Notes: generated by a model not told the origin, from the sequence alone. A DNA stretch of 60,330 nucleotides from Firmicutes bacterium UBA5227 (GCA_002409285.1 DHUT01000065.1:20588-80917), one strand, 5' to 3'; positions 44,455 through 54,269 are shown, counted from the first letter of the stretch. Numbers and translations: made by a program.

Positions 44455-46192
44455 TTATTAATTCTGCGTTTTTGAAGTCCCATTTATTTGTCATTGTAAG
44501 TTCAACGCCTTCTACTTTTCCTTCATCAACTATGTTAGTAAATGTATAATAGTAAATAGGAGCTATAACATGGTTGTTCATAAGAACATCCTCGGCTTTC
44601 TTTAATGCTGCATCTCTATCTTTACCGGTCGTCAAACGAGATTCGTTTAATGCCTTTTCAAATTCTTCCTGTTCAGGGTTTAAAGTTTTGTCATGTGGCG
44701 CAACAATAGGTTCTTCTCTGTATCTCCACTGAGGGTCGTTGTTTCCTGAGTTAGAAGCAAATAAATCTAACATTGTCATTGGATCACCATAGTCACCTAA
44801 CCATCCGCCTCTGGCTATTATATAGTTACCTGCTCTTCTTTCATCCTGGAAAACATCCCAGTCCTGATTAAGGAGCTCAACGCTTACACCAAGGTTTTGT
44901 TTCCACATTCCCTGCAATGCTTCTGCAATTTTTTTGTTGTTTTCATTAGTATTGTACAGGAAAGTAACTTTTGGAAGACCTTCGCCATTTGGATATCCTG
45001 CTTCAGCTAATAATGCCTTAGCTTCATCAACTAATGCCTTACCCGGGTCGATTCCATATTCCGGTGCAGGTAGGTCATTGTCATCTAACGGTCTTATGTC
45101 GCTTCCGTCAGAATATTGCATGCCTGAAGGAATGAATCCTGTTGCAGGCGTTTCTCCACCCTTTGTAACCTGTTCAACAAATACTTTTCTATCAATAGCA
45201 AGTGAGAATGCTTTTCTTACTCTTACGTCCTTGAATACAGGGTCATCATTGTTAAAGTTTACATAGTAAGTTCCGATGTGCGGGGTAATCTTGAAATTCG
45301 GGTCTTCTTTTTGAAGTTCTGGAATTCTGTCATTTACTATACTGTCAAGTACCTGGATTTCGCCATTTTTATATCCGCTAAGTGCTGTACTTCCTTCAAC
45401 TATCATCAGACCTTTAATGCCTGCTAATTTAACTCTGTCAGCATCCCAGTAGTTCTCATTTTTAACCATAGTTATATGGTCACCTATTTTGTACTCGGTC
45501 AGTTTAAAAGCACCGTTGGAAATACATGTTGCAGGATCCTTTTCCCAGCCTTCACTCTTAGCTTCAACTATATCCTGTCTAACAGGTGCATAAGTATAGA
45601 ATGAAGTTAAGCTTAAGAAATAAGGAACCGGGAAGTTCAAATTAACTTCCAATGTTTTGTCATCCAGAGCCTTAACGCCTACATCATCCCTTGATGCTTC
45701 ACCCTTAAAATATGCATCTCCATTTACCAAGTAATTAGTAACGATGAATGAATATTCAGAAGCAGTTGCTGGATCACATGCTCTTTTCCAGGCATATTCA
45801 AAATCTTTTGCTGTTAAAGGCTGTCCGTCCGACCATTTCATACCATCTCTCAAGTGGAAAGTATAGGTTTTTCCTTCATTGGTAATATCCCATGTTTCAG
45901 CTGCAGCAGGTTCTATACCATCCTTTGTTTCTCTTGTTAAGCCCTCAAATAAGTTTTGAATGATATGACCGCCGTCAGCAGCGCTATTCAGAGTCGGATC
46001 CCAAGTCTGTGGGTCTACTCCCATATTCCATACTAAATAATCATCTTCTCCTGCCGGAGTTGTTGTTCCTGGTTCTTCCGGTGTTTCAGTTGGTGTGCCC
46101 GGTGTAGGTGCCGGCGTCTCCTGCTTCCCACAACCAACTATTGAAAATACCATAGCAAGTACCACTACCATTGATAGTACTCTCTTTAACAT
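44450..46192 (-). CDS. oppA: oligopeptide ABC transporter substrate-binding lipoprotein
   Basis: A 580-residue SBP family 5 protein, tethered outside the membrane. It has a type II signal peptide with lipobox FSIVGC (Cys at about 21), followed by a Pro/Thr/Glu-rich linker. The SBP domain contains NLFEGLTRE and MKWSDGQPLTAKDFEYAWKR. The start at 46192 follows GGAGGG; 16 extra upstream codons are rejected because the signal peptide would be displaced. It is the last gene of oppBCDFA and collects peptides for import. Confidence 0.95.
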   Translation of the reverse strand: MLKRVLSMVVVLAMVFSIVGCGKQETPAPTPGTPTETPEEPGTTTPAGEDDYLVWNMGVDPQTWDPTLNSAADGGHIIQNLFEGLTRETKDGIEPAAAETWDITNEGKTYTFHLRDGMKWSDGQPLTAKDFEYAWKRACDPATASEYSFIVTNYLVNGDAYFKGEASRDDVGVKALDDKTLEVNLNFPVPYFLSLTSFYTYAPVRQDIVEAKSEGWEKDPATCISNGAFKLTEYKIGDHITMVKNENYWDADRVKLAGIKGLMIVEGSTALSGYKNGEIQVLDSIVNDRIPELQKEDPNFKITPHIGTYYVNFNNDDPVFKDVRVRKAFSLAIDRKVFVEQVTKGGETPATGFIPSGMQYSDGSDIRPLDDNDLPAPEYGIDPGKALVDEAKALLAEAGYPNGEGLPKVTFLYNTNENNKKIAEALQGMWKQNLGVSVELLNQDWDVFQDERRAGNYIIARGGWLGDYGDPMTMLDLFASNSGNNDPQWRYREEPIVAPHDKTLNPEQEEFEKALNESRLTTGKDRDAALKKAEDVLMNNHVIAPIYYYTFTNIVDEGKVEGVELTMTNKWDFKNAELIK

Positions 46193-46326
46193 AAAATCCC
46201 TCCAAATATTTATGTATTTGCAGCCTGTTATCGGCTGCATTTATATTATCACCTTTTTTATGCGATATATCAATAAATGAGCCTTTTAACTCTTTTAACA
46301 ATATCGTATAAAAGATGAGAATATCA

Positions 46327-47310
46327 TTATTTGTCTAACAAATGACATGCTGCAAAGTGCTCTTTTCCCACCTCTTTAAAAACAGGAGTTTCTTCTTTGC
46401 ATATGTCCATTGCGTACCTGCACCTTGTTCTGAATTTGCATCCTGACGGAGGATTTACAGGGCTTGGAACATCTCCCTCTAAAACTATACGCTTAGATGA
46501 CTCGGCTATATCAGGATCCGGTATTGGTATTGATGACAGCAGAGCCTGGGTATATGGGTGAACAGGGTTTGCATACAGTTCTTTGCTGCTTGCAACCTCC
46601 ACAAGGCTTCCCAGGTACATAACGCCTACTCTGTCTGATATGTGCTTAACCATTGACAGGTCATGGGCTATGAACAAATATGTTAGCCCCCTTTCTTCCT
46701 GCAAGTCTTCAAGCATATTTACAACCTGTGCCTGAATAGATACGTCGAGAGCCGATATAGGTTCATCACAGATAATAAACTCAGGATCCACAGCCAACGA
46801 CCTTGCAATTCCTATACGCTGCCTCTGACCTCCGGAAAACTCATGAGGGTAACGCGCAGCATGATCCTTGTTTAACCCTACCGTATCAAGCAAATCATAA
46901 ATTTTCTGCTGTCTCTCCTTTCCGGAAGCCAGGTGATGTATATCCATAGGTTCTCCTATTATATCTGAAACTGTCATTCTTGCATTCAAGGATGCGTAGG
47001 GATCCTGGAAAATCATCTGCATTTTTTTCCGGTAAGGAAGCATCTCTTCTCTGCTGAGTTTTGCAATATCTTTTCCATCATACAATATTTCTCCGGCAGT
47101 CGGTTCATAAAGTCTCAGTATTGTACGCCCTGTAGTTGATTTGCCACAGCCCGATTCTCCAACGAGCCCTAATGTCTCTCCTTTTTTAATATAAAAGGAT
47201 ACATCATCCACTGCCTTAGTGATCTCCAGTTGTTTTTTTATTAAACCTTTATTTTTTACAAAATATTTTTTTAAGTTTTTAACTTCTATTAATATTTCAT
47301 TATCTTCCAA
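46327..47310 (-). CDS. oppF: oligopeptide ABC transporter ATPase OppF
   Basis: A 327-residue ATPase with Walker A GESGCGKSTTGR, signature SGGQRQRIGIAR, Walker B IICDEPISALD and the C-terminal OppD/F Cys motif (CKFRTRCRYAMDIC) that binds an Fe-S cluster in relatives. The start is TTG with GGAGG eight bases upstream. It overlaps oppD by 11 bases. Confidence 0.95.
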   Translation of the reverse strand: MEDNEILIEVKNLKKYFVKNKGLIKKQLEITKAVDDVSFYIKKGETLGLVGESGCGKSTTGRTILRLYEPTAGEILYDGKDIAKLSREEMLPYRKKMQMIFQDPYASLNARMTVSDIIGEPMDIHHLASGKERQQKIYDLLDTVGLNKDHAARYPHEFSGGQRQRIGIARSLAVDPEFIICDEPISALDVSIQAQVVNMLEDLQEERGLTYLFIAHDLSMVKHISDRVGVMYLGSLVEVASSKELYANPVHPYTQALLSSIPIPDPDIAESSKRIVLEGDVPSPVNPPSGCKFRTRCRYAMDICKEETPVFKEVGKEHFAACHLLDK

Positions 47311-48331
47311 TTCGAACTCCTCCCTTCAGTTGTTCATAGCTTTCATTTTTAGGGGCTTCAGGGTGAAGTAACCAGCACATTGATTCATGCTGTCCCGTTC
47401 CTACTTTGAACAGGGGTGGCTGCTGCTGGTTGCATATACGCATGGCATAATCGCACCTTGCGTAGAAGGGGCAGCCTGTAGGCGGATTTAACAAATCGGG
47501 AGGTGTTCCCGGTATTGGAATCAGCCTTTGTTTTTCATCAGATGATACCTTTGGTATTGATTTTAACAATCCCATAGTATACGGATGCCTTGGTTCATAA
47601 TAAATATCTCTTATAGAACCTTTTTCCATAATCAGACCGCCGTACATAACAACCACTCTTGAACATACATCTGCCACAACACCTAAATCATGCGTGATAA
47701 GCATTGTGGATGTATTCAATTTTGCATTTAAATTCTTCATCAGCTCAAGTATCTGTGCCTGAATTGTAACATCAAGAGCTGTAGTAGGCTCGTCTGCTAT
47801 GAGCAGTTCAGGTTCACATGACAATGCTATTGCAATCATAGCCCTTTGTCTCATACCTCCTGAAAATTCATGAGGATAGTTTTTGATTCTCTTTTCAGGG
47901 TCGGGAATGTTAACCAGTCTCAGCATTTCCAAAGCCTTTTCATTTGCCTCTCGTTTTGATAACTTCTGATGCTTGATAATTGCTTCCGCAATCTGGTCTC
48001 CTATCGTATAAACAGGATTTAGTGATGTCATAGGATCCTGGAATATCATGGCTATTTCATTTCCTCTTATGCCCATCATTGCTTTATTTGATTTTTTTAC
48101 TAAATCTTCGCCGCTAAATAATATTTCTCCATCTACTATCTTTCCCGGATACAGCAAAAGCTTCATAATGGACAAAGAAGTTACACTCTTTCCACTTCCG
48201 GATTCTCCTACTATACCTATAGATTCACCTTTTTCTACGTCAAAACTTATGCCTCGTATTGCTTTAACTTCGCCTAAGTGAGTGAAAAAAGATGTTCTCA
48301 GATTTTTAACTTCCAATAATTTTTCTGCCAT
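47300..48331 (-). CDS. oppD: oligopeptide ABC transporter ATPase OppD
   Basis: A 343-residue ATPase with Walker A GESGSGKSVTS, signature SGGMRQRAMIAI, Walker B LLIADEPTTALD and the C-terminal CPFYARCDYAMRIC cysteine motif. It pairs with OppF to energise import. GAGGTG precedes the ATG, 15 bases after oppC. Confidence 0.95.
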   Translation of the reverse strand: MAEKLLEVKNLRTSFFTHLGEVKAIRGISFDVEKGESIGIVGESGSGKSVTSLSIMKLLLYPGKIVDGEILFSGEDLVKKSNKAMMGIRGNEIAMIFQDPMTSLNPVYTIGDQIAEAIIKHQKLSKREANEKALEMLRLVNIPDPEKRIKNYPHEFSGGMRQRAMIAIALSCEPELLIADEPTTALDVTIQAQILELMKNLNAKLNTSTMLITHDLGVVADVCSRVVVMYGGLIMEKGSIRDIYYEPRHPYTMGLLKSIPKVSSDEKQRLIPIPGTPPDLLNPPTGCPFYARCDYAMRICNQQQPPLFKVGTGQHESMCWLLHPEAPKNESYEQLKGGVRIGR

Positions 48332-48346
48332 TTTTTACACCTCACT

Positions 48347-49609
48347 TTACTTTCTTTGTTTCGGGTCAAGAGCATCTCTCAAACCATCGCTGAATAAATT
48401 AAATGCCAATATTGTTATTGATATTGCCAGGGCAGGTATAAACAGCTGGTATGGATACATCATATATGTCAGCAGCGCATCGTTGCAAAGAGAACCCCAG
48501 GATGCCTGCGGTGCTGAAACTCCCAAGCCCACAAAGCTTAAGAATGCTTCGGTAAATATTGCATCCGGTATTTGCATTGTTGCTGATACCATAATTGGTC
48601 CCATCATATTTGGAATTAAATGCCTGAACATTATCCTGTTTGTTGTAGCTCCGAGGGACTGTGCTGCCAGTACAAACTCCTGATCCTTAAGACCAAGTAC
48701 CTGAGCTCTTACAATCCTTGCCATAGAAAGCCAATAGGTTATACTTAGAGCAACTATAATCGGCATCATCCCGTTTCCCATAATAACCATCAGCAATATT
48801 ACGTACAAAAGTGTAGGTATTGCACTTATTATATCAACAATACGCATCATTATGTTGTCTGTCCTGCCACCTACATAACCTGCTATGCCTCCGTATAAAA
48901 CTCCGATGATAAAGTTTACAAATGCCGCTACAAAACCAACAATCAGTGAAATACGACCTCCGTGCAATACTCTTATGAACAAGTCTCTTCCCAGATTATC
49001 TGTTCCCATAATATAAGTTTTGTTACGAACATTGTCAACAGGATGTATTTCCTGACCTTCGAGTCTGATTTCAACCTTTTTTGCATTGTCAAGATTAAAT
49101 TTTGCTTCTGTTAAATCTATTGCCGAATCTTTTTTAGAATGTCTTTCAAGTTTGATATATTCCTGTTTTGCATTAAAATAAGGGCTGTAATCAACAATTA
49201 CTTCTTTACCGTTAAAATCATAGACATATCTTTTATTTTCAGCATCATCCTTTACAATAGGATGTTTTTGAAGCAACGTGCCATCAGGGGTAACATCTAT
49301 AAGGTAGTATTCACCATTCATATAGAAATAACTTCCGTCTATCTCATATACATCCATTGTCAAGCCTATATTTGCAAAATCTAAAACCTGATCCTCATAT
49401 GTCAGGGGATAGAACATGGGAACAAATACACAGGCAAGGATGATTATAATTATAACTATCAGTGATACTATTGCCACTTTATTTTGTTTCAGTCTTCTGG
49501 CAGCATCCTGCCAGAATGTTAGACTTTGTCTGGATACCTTTTCAGCATCCTTCTCTTCTTTTTCCAAAGGTGTCCACATGTCAGGAGACATTTTCAAATT
49601 ATTTTCCAT
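48347..49609 (-). CDS. oppC: oligopeptide ABC transporter permease OppC, extended
   Basis: A 420-residue permease, about 100 longer than usual. The first membrane helix (about 42-65) is followed by a roughly 130-residue extracellular insert (about 70-195) before the BPD domain with GTDNLGRDLFIRVLHGGR and the EAA loop AAQSLGATTNRIMFRHLIPN. The insert is Asp/Tyr/Lys rich, with no domain I recognise. Similar long OppC proteins occur in other Clostridia. Confidence 0.93.
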   Translation of the reverse strand: MENNLKMSPDMWTPLEKEEKDAEKVSRQSLTFWQDAARRLKQNKVAIVSLIVIIIIILACVFVPMFYPLTYEDQVLDFANIGLTMDVYEIDGSYFYMNGEYYLIDVTPDGTLLQKHPIVKDDAENKRYVYDFNGKEVIVDYSPYFNAKQEYIKLERHSKKDSAIDLTEAKFNLDNAKKVEIRLEGQEIHPVDNVRNKTYIMGTDNLGRDLFIRVLHGGRISLIVGFVAAFVNFIIGVLYGGIAGYVGGRTDNIMMRIVDIISAIPTLLYVILLMVIMGNGMMPIIVALSITYWLSMARIVRAQVLGLKDQEFVLAAQSLGATTNRIMFRHLIPNMMGPIMVSATMQIPDAIFTEAFLSFVGLGVSAPQASWGSLCNDALLTYMMYPYQLFIPALAISITILAFNLFSDGLRDALDPKQRK

Positions 49610-49624
49610 TTACCTGCATTCCTC

Positions 49625-50542
49625 CTAATCATATTTAATACGCGGGTCAATAAACGCATAGAGTATGTCCACCAGCAAGGTCGATATAACTATAAAAATT
49701 CCAAAAAAAACTGTAATGCCCATTATCAGAGTATAGTCCCTGTTAGTTATGCTCGTGGTAAATAAGGAACCTATACCTGCTATGCCAAAAACCTTTTCCA
49801 CTACAAATGAACCGGTGATAAGACCTGCTATCATTGGTCCCAAATAAGTTACAACAGGGATTAATGCATTTCTGAGAGCATGCTTGACAATAACAGTTCT
49901 CTCTGAAAGTCCCTTTGCCCTTGCTGTTCTAATGTAGTCCTGCTGCAGAACGTCCAATACTGAAGTTCTTGTAAGCCTTGTCACATATGCAAGTGAAAAC
50001 ATTCCTATGCACAGAACCGGACCTATATAATGCTTCCAGGTACCAGCTCCGAATGCAGGCACCCAGCCAAGCTTTCCGTTAAATACATAAAGAAACAGGG
50101 TTGCAAACACGAAGCTTGGAATAGTGGAGCCCAGCGTGGACACAACCATCATTATTCTATCCGGAATTTTGTTTTGTTTAAGTGCTGATAGTATTCCGAA
50201 AGAAATACCTACCACAATAACAAATAATGATGACCATGCACCTATTTTTAAAGAATATGGAAATCCGTCACCAATAATCTGGTTTGTAGTTAACCCGATT
50301 TTTTTAAATGATACTCCGAAATCACCATGCATATAATTTTTTAAATAAGTTAAATATTGCTCAAATAACGGTTTGTCCAGCCCGTACTTTGCTTTTACTG
50401 CAGCTTCAACCTCAGGCTGTAGAGCCTTCCCATGTGAAAATGGATCTCCGGGAATGCTGTTCATTAATATAAAGGTCAAAGTTAAAATAAACCATATAGT
50501 AATTATTGCTGAAAAAATTCTTTTTACTATATACTTTGCCAC
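49625..50542 (-). CDS. oppB: oligopeptide ABC transporter permease OppB
   Basis: A 305-residue permease with six membrane helices, the N-terminal FILMNSIPGDPF and the EAA loop ARAKGLSERTVIVKHALRN. The start is GTG with AGGAG upstream. It is first in oppBCDFA, behind a clear sigma-A promoter. Confidence 0.95.
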   Translation of the reverse strand: MAKYIVKRIFSAIITIWFILTLTFILMNSIPGDPFSHGKALQPEVEAAVKAKYGLDKPLFEQYLTYLKNYMHGDFGVSFKKIGLTTNQIIGDGFPYSLKIGAWSSLFVIVVGISFGILSALKQNKIPDRIMMVVSTLGSTIPSFVFATLFLYVFNGKLGWVPAFGAGTWKHYIGPVLCIGMFSLAYVTRLTRTSVLDVLQQDYIRTARAKGLSERTVIVKHALRNALIPVVTYLGPMIAGLITGSFVVEKVFGIAGIGSLFTTSITNRDYTLIMGITVFFGIFIVISTLLVDILYAFIDPRIKYD

Positions 50543-50578
50543 TTTCTATTTCTCCTCTCTTAGCTAAATGTGTAAATT

Positions 50579-50607
50579 ATTATAGCACAACAAATTATGA
50601 ATTTCAA
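50579..50607 (-). promoter_or_regulatory. promoter of oppBCDFA
   Basis: On the minus strand TTGAAA (50602-50607) and TATAAT (50579-50584) with a 17-base spacer. The spacer region up to pepD also contains an inverted repeat but no gene that I can find. Confidence 0.75.
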
Positions 50608-50767
50608 TACATTTATTTATATGCAGCGAATGTATAATTATAAAAGAAATCGTTTTTGTTGAGAGTGCAAACGCATTCACTTGTCTGCAACCCTCTTTGC
50701 CTAAAGTAATTAATAATATATTATGTGTATTTACATTCATAAAATGGTTATTTATTTTGGAAAACAA

Positions 50768-50820
50768 GCATTTTTTTTACATCCAAATCTTCCTTTTTGT
50801 AAATGATGTAAAAACAATGC
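50768..50820 (-). terminator. inverted repeat after pepD, possible terminator
   Basis: Arms of 16 bases (GCATTTTTTTTACATC and GATGTAAAAACAATGC) match except at one position, with a 21-base loop. It lies 21 bases past the pepD stop. The T run is inside the stem, so this is not a classic terminator. Confidence 0.45.
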
Positions 50821-50840
50821 ATGTTTTCATATCTATAAAA

Positions 50841-52277
50841 TTATTTTATACTTTCAAGAATTTTGCACAGAAGTTTATAAACATTTCCGACAGATTCAAT
50901 ATTCATATGTTCATTGGGGGAATGAGCATCATATATGCTCGGTCCCATGGAAATTGCATCAAGTCCATGTATTTTTTCCATCAGCAGTCCGCATTCAAGC
51001 CCGGCATGTATTGCTCCTGCCTCAGGTTCTTTTCCATACATTTCTTTGTATGTTTCAATGCAGATATCTCTGATTTTAGATTCCTTTGCATATTCCCAGC
51101 CGGGATAATATCCTCCCACACTGCACTCAATGTTCAGAGCTTCCCCTATCTGTTCCATAACAAAGGCTATATTGTGAGTCATCAAAGTATTTACCGAGCT
51201 TCTTGCCATATTGAACAATGTAATAAATTGTTCATCCTGAGTAATTACTCCTAAATTGTTGGAGCTGATAACCAACTCTATTGCCGTGCTCCTTGTTAGA
51301 GTACCCGTTGGTATTATATTAATGGCACTTACGACCTTTTTGAACACACTTTTATCTAATGGATGTGATTTGCGGTTTAAGTCTTCCAGCGTTACGATTA
51401 CAGCAGGGTCAGTAAAAATATATTCGTTTTTCAGTATTTCATTCCATTCCGACACTATTTTTTTTACGTCTTCTACATTGTCCGCAGTAATTACTGCCTG
51501 TGCCTCTCTTGGTATGGCATTACCCTTGGAACCTCCTTTAATACTCACCAAATCTATGTGGTCAAACAGACAATAGAGTACTCTTCCCAATATTTTATTG
51601 GCGTTTCCTCTTTCTTTATGGATTTCCGCACCTGAATGTCCGCCAAGAAGCCCCTTCACACTTAATTTATATGAGTTTTTTTCAACCTTCTGATTTATTA
51701 CAGGTATTTTGAATACTGCTTCGCATCCTCCTGCGCATCCGCATGTAAATACTCCTTCTTCTTCGCTGTCAAGGTTCAGAAGGTACTTGCTTTTAAATAT
51801 GCTGCCGTCAATCTTTTCAGCACCTGTCATTCCTTTTTCTTCATCAGTAGTAATCAAAACCTCCAACGACGGATGGGCTAAATCATCAGAATCAAGTATT
51901 GCCAGTGCATAAGCTACCGCAATCCCGTTGTCGGCTCCCAATGTGGTTTCGGTTGCGTAAATGCTTCCATCAATGATTCTTAGTTTAATAGGGTCTTTTT
52001 CAAAATCATGCTCTACATCCTCATTCTTCTCGCAAACCATGTCCATGTGCCCCTGAAGCATAACAGAGGGTGCATTTTCATAACCCTTTGCGGCAGGTTT
52101 TCTGATTATTATGTTTAGATAATCATCCTGTAGTACATCCCAGTTTTTTGATTTCGCCAAATTGTACAAATAATCGGACACCTGCTTTTCATTTCCTGAA
52201 CCTCTTGGTATCTTAGTCAACTCCTCAAAATAATAAAATACCTTTTCAGGGTTTAACCCCTCTAATATTCTCTCCAT
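50841..52277 (-). CDS. pepD: aminoacyl-histidine dipeptidase (PepD, M20C)
   Basis: A 478-residue zinc dipeptidase with broad specificity for unblocked dipeptides. Metal and catalytic motifs are LQGHMDMVCEK, LGADNGIAVAYAL and TTDEEKGMTGA, with a C-terminal SIYDAHSPNEHM His. A GGAGGATATT site precedes the ATG. It is last in a run M19-lepB-lepB-lepB-pepD, and next to opp it fits cytoplasmic breakdown of imported peptides. Confidence 0.94.
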   Translation of the reverse strand: MERILEGLNPEKVFYYFEELTKIPRGSGNEKQVSDYLYNLAKSKNWDVLQDDYLNIIIRKPAAKGYENAPSVMLQGHMDMVCEKNEDVEHDFEKDPIKLRIIDGSIYATETTLGADNGIAVAYALAILDSDDLAHPSLEVLITTDEEKGMTGAEKIDGSIFKSKYLLNLDSEEEGVFTCGCAGGCEAVFKIPVINQKVEKNSYKLSVKGLLGGHSGAEIHKERGNANKILGRVLYCLFDHIDLVSIKGGSKGNAIPREAQAVITADNVEDVKKIVSEWNEILKNEYIFTDPAVIVTLEDLNRKSHPLDKSVFKKVVSAINIIPTGTLTRSTAIELVISSNNLGVITQDEQFITLFNMARSSVNTLMTHNIAFVMEQIGEALNIECSVGGYYPGWEYAKESKIRDICIETYKEMYGKEPEAGAIHAGLECGLLMEKIHGLDAISMGPSIYDAHSPNEHMNIESVGNVYKLLCKILESIK

Positions 52278-52306
52278 AATATCCTCCTTTATTAGCTATC
52301 ATTTAT

Positions 52307-52813
52307 TCACACTACTTTTCCAATTCTGCTAACAGGAAAAAGTCGAAATACAGCTCTTCCTACTATTTTATCTGCGGTTATATACGGGTTTTCCCAATAC
52401 CTGGCATCGCTGGATATCGGTCTGCAGTCTCCAAGAAAAAAATATGAATTTTCCGGCACCACAAAATTTTTTCCTTTTGACTGGCATTCTACCGCATAGG
52501 GTTCATCAAGTTTTTCTCCGTCAACATATACACTTCCATCACTCTTTACTTCCACTGTTTCCTTCGGCAGCCCTATAAGTCTTTTTACAAGCAGTTCTTT
52601 CAGCTCGTCAGACTTGAAAACAAATATATCCCCTCTTTGTAAATCTTCTTTATCAAAAATCCTGTTTATATAAAGTATGTCCCCCGGTAATATGGTATCC
52701 CCCATAGAACCCGTAGGCACAAATACCAGTATAAAAATAAATTTATTCAATAATAAAACTATAGCAAGTGCAATTAATACCGGCAGTGACCATCCTTTAA
52801 AAGACTTTTTCAT
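52307..52813 (-). CDS. type I signal peptidase, short paralogue
   Basis: A 168-residue S26 enzyme with one N-terminal membrane helix. The catalytic Ser36 is in PTGSMGDTI, catalytic Lys77 in LLVKRLIGL, and box E reads GDCRPISSDARYW. It lacks the Asn-rich N-terminal tail of its two neighbours and is the most diverged of the three. GGAGGAGAT sits before the ATG at 52813; the frame opens six codons earlier. Confidence 0.92.
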   Translation of the reverse strand: MKKSFKGWSLPVLIALAIVLLLNKFIFILVFVPTGSMGDTILPGDILYINRIFDKEDLQRGDIFVFKSDELKELLVKRLIGLPKETVEVKSDGSVYVDGEKLDEPYAVECQSKGKNFVVPENSYFFLGDCRPISSDARYWENPYITADKIVGRAVFRLFPVSRIGKVV

Positions 52814-52860
52814 ATCTCCTCCAATTGTCAACTTCCTTATTCTGCTACTAAAAACTATGG

Positions 52861-52915
52861 CTGAACTATTGTTAAAATACGGCCGAACTATATTTCACTG
52901 CTCAGCTATCGTTCA
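52861..52915. repeat. sequence related to the ruvC palindrome region
   Basis: TGAACTATTGTT (52862-52873) and CAGCTATCGTTCA (52903-52915) are the two halves that lie directly adjacent at 37187-37209. Here they are split by about 29 bases. It is in the spacer between two signal peptidase genes. Confidence 0.5.
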
Positions 52916-52916
52916 T

Positions 52917-53519
52917 TCACTCTACTTTTCCGACTCTGTTAAACGGGAAAAATCTGAACACTACTTTACCTATTATTTTGTCTTCATTTATATATGGATT
53001 TTTCCAATGGCGTGCATCATCGGAAACCGGTCTGTTATCTCCGAAAAATAAGTATGAATTTTCCGGAACACTGAATATTTTTTCATCTATTTCCGCCTGA
53101 GTAGCATATGGTTCATCCAATTTTTCCCCATTTACAAACACAGTTCCATCTGCTTTCGCCTCAACTACATCACCGGACAGTCCAATTAATCTTTTTACCA
53201 GACGTTTCCCATCCAGTTCATCTGATTTAAATACCAATATGTCTCCACGCTGCGCATCCTTAATGTCAAACAGTTCATTGACATAAAGCCTGTCTCCGAT
53301 CATTAAGGTATCCTCCATAGAACCGGTTGGCACCTTTACCAGAATAAAAATAAACCTGTTTAAAAACATCACAATTAAAAGAGCAACTGCAACAGGCACG
53401 ATCCACTCTTTAAATATGTATGCCATAACGGTCGGTCTGTTCTCTGCAGCTTCACCGTTATTTTCATTTGATTCAGCATTATTTTTTTTATCAGTTTCAA
53501 TTCCGCCGTTTTTGTTCAT
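52917..53519 (-). CDS. type I signal peptidase, middle paralogue
   Basis: A 200-residue S26 enzyme. A polar Asn/Glu-rich cytoplasmic tail (residues 1-30) precedes the membrane helix (about 40-62). Ser67 is in PTGSMEDTL, Lys109 in RLVKRLIGL, and GDNRPVSDDARHW follows. It is extremely similar to the next gene, including DNA around the catalytic region, pointing to a recent tandem duplication. GGGAGTG lies 12 bases before the ATG. Confidence 0.92.
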   Translation of the reverse strand: MNKNGGIETDKKNNAESNENNGEAAENRPTVMAYIFKEWIVPVAVALLIVMFLNRFIFILVKVPTGSMEDTLMIGDRLYVNELFDIKDAQRGDILVFKSDELDGKRLVKRLIGLSGDVVEAKADGTVFVNGEKLDEPYATQAEIDEKIFSVPENSYLFFGDNRPVSDDARHWKNPYINEDKIIGKVVFRFFPFNRVGKVE

Positions 53520-53549
53520 TTCAAAATCACACTCCCATTTTCTTTCCTT

Positions 53550-54260
53550 TCACTCCACCTTTCCTATCCTGCTGAACGGGAAAAATCTAAAAACAACTTT
53601 ACCTATTATTTTGTCTTCATTTATATATGGATTTTTCCAATAACGTGCATCATAGGAAATTGGTCTGTTATCTCCAAAAAATAAGTATGAATTTTCCGGA
53701 ACACTGAAAATCCTTGCATCAATTTCCGCCTGAGTAACATATGGCTCATCCAGTTTTTCTCCATTTACAAACACTGTACCATTCCCATCCACTTCAACTT
53801 CATCTCCGGGCAATCCAATTAGTCTTTTTACCAGACGTTTTTCATCCAGTTCATCCGATTTAAATACCAATATATCTCCCCGCTTAGCATCCTTAATGTC
53901 AAACAATTCATTGACATAAAGCCTATCTCCAGGTATTATGGTGTCCTCCATAGAACCTGTAGGCACTGTTACAAGAATAAAAATAAACCTGTTTAGAAAT
54001 ATTACAATCAAGAGGGCTATTGCAACGGGCATGATCCACTCTTTAAGTATGTATGCCATACCTTCTAATTTGTTTTCTGCCACTTCATTATTTTTATTTG
54101 CTTCAGAATTAATGTTTTTATCAGTTTCAGAATTATTGTTTCCATCAGTTTCAGTACCGCTGTTTTTGTTCACTTCAGAATCATTGTTAATATTTGTCCC
54201 GGCTCCGTTTTTTTTCTCCGCAGCCGTCTTTTCAAAGTGTTTCATATTTTTCTGTTCCAT
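53550..54260 (-). CDS. type I signal peptidase with expanded Asn/Glu repeat tail
   Basis: A 236-residue S26 enzyme. The cytoplasmic tail (residues 1-66) is a string of Asn/Ser/Glu/Thr units (about 23-60), encoded by imperfect DNA repeats. The membrane helix is at about 76-98, with Ser103 in PTGSMEDTI, Lys145 in RLVKRLIGL and GDNRPISYDARYW. The start is ambiguous: AAAGGA touches the first ATG, and a second ATG lies five codons later. It cleaves Sec/Tat signal peptides at the outer membrane face. Confidence 0.9.
   Translation of the reverse strand: MEQKNMKHFEKTAAEKKNGAGTNINNDSEVNKNSGTETDGNNNSETDKNINSEANKNNEVAENKLEGMAYILKEWIMPVAIALLIVIFLNRFIFILVTVPTGSMEDTIIPGDRLYVNELFDIKDAKRGDILVFKSDELDEKRLVKRLIGLPGDEVEVDGNGTVFVNGEKLDEPYVTQAEIDARIFSVPENSYLFFGDNRPISYDARYWKNPYINEDKIIGKVVFRFFPFSRIGKVE
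54080..54195 (-). repeat. imperfect tandem repeats coding the signal peptidase tail
   Basis: Units around TTCAGAAT.ATTGTT and CAGTTTCAG.. recur about every 24-36 bases. They code for repeated NNxSE(T/V/A)(D/N)KN-like blocks, and copy number could vary by slippage. Confidence 0.55.
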
Positions 54261-54269
54261 TCCTTTAAA

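Noticed and set aside
46086..46301. 71-codon open frame overlapping the oppA start
   Set aside because: It is an out-of-frame shadow of the OppA signal-peptide region, with no ribosome site and no recognisable family.
54080..54195. CRISPR-like repeats
   Set aside because: The units are imperfect, of unequal spacing, and lie in frame inside a coding sequence. They code low-complexity protein.
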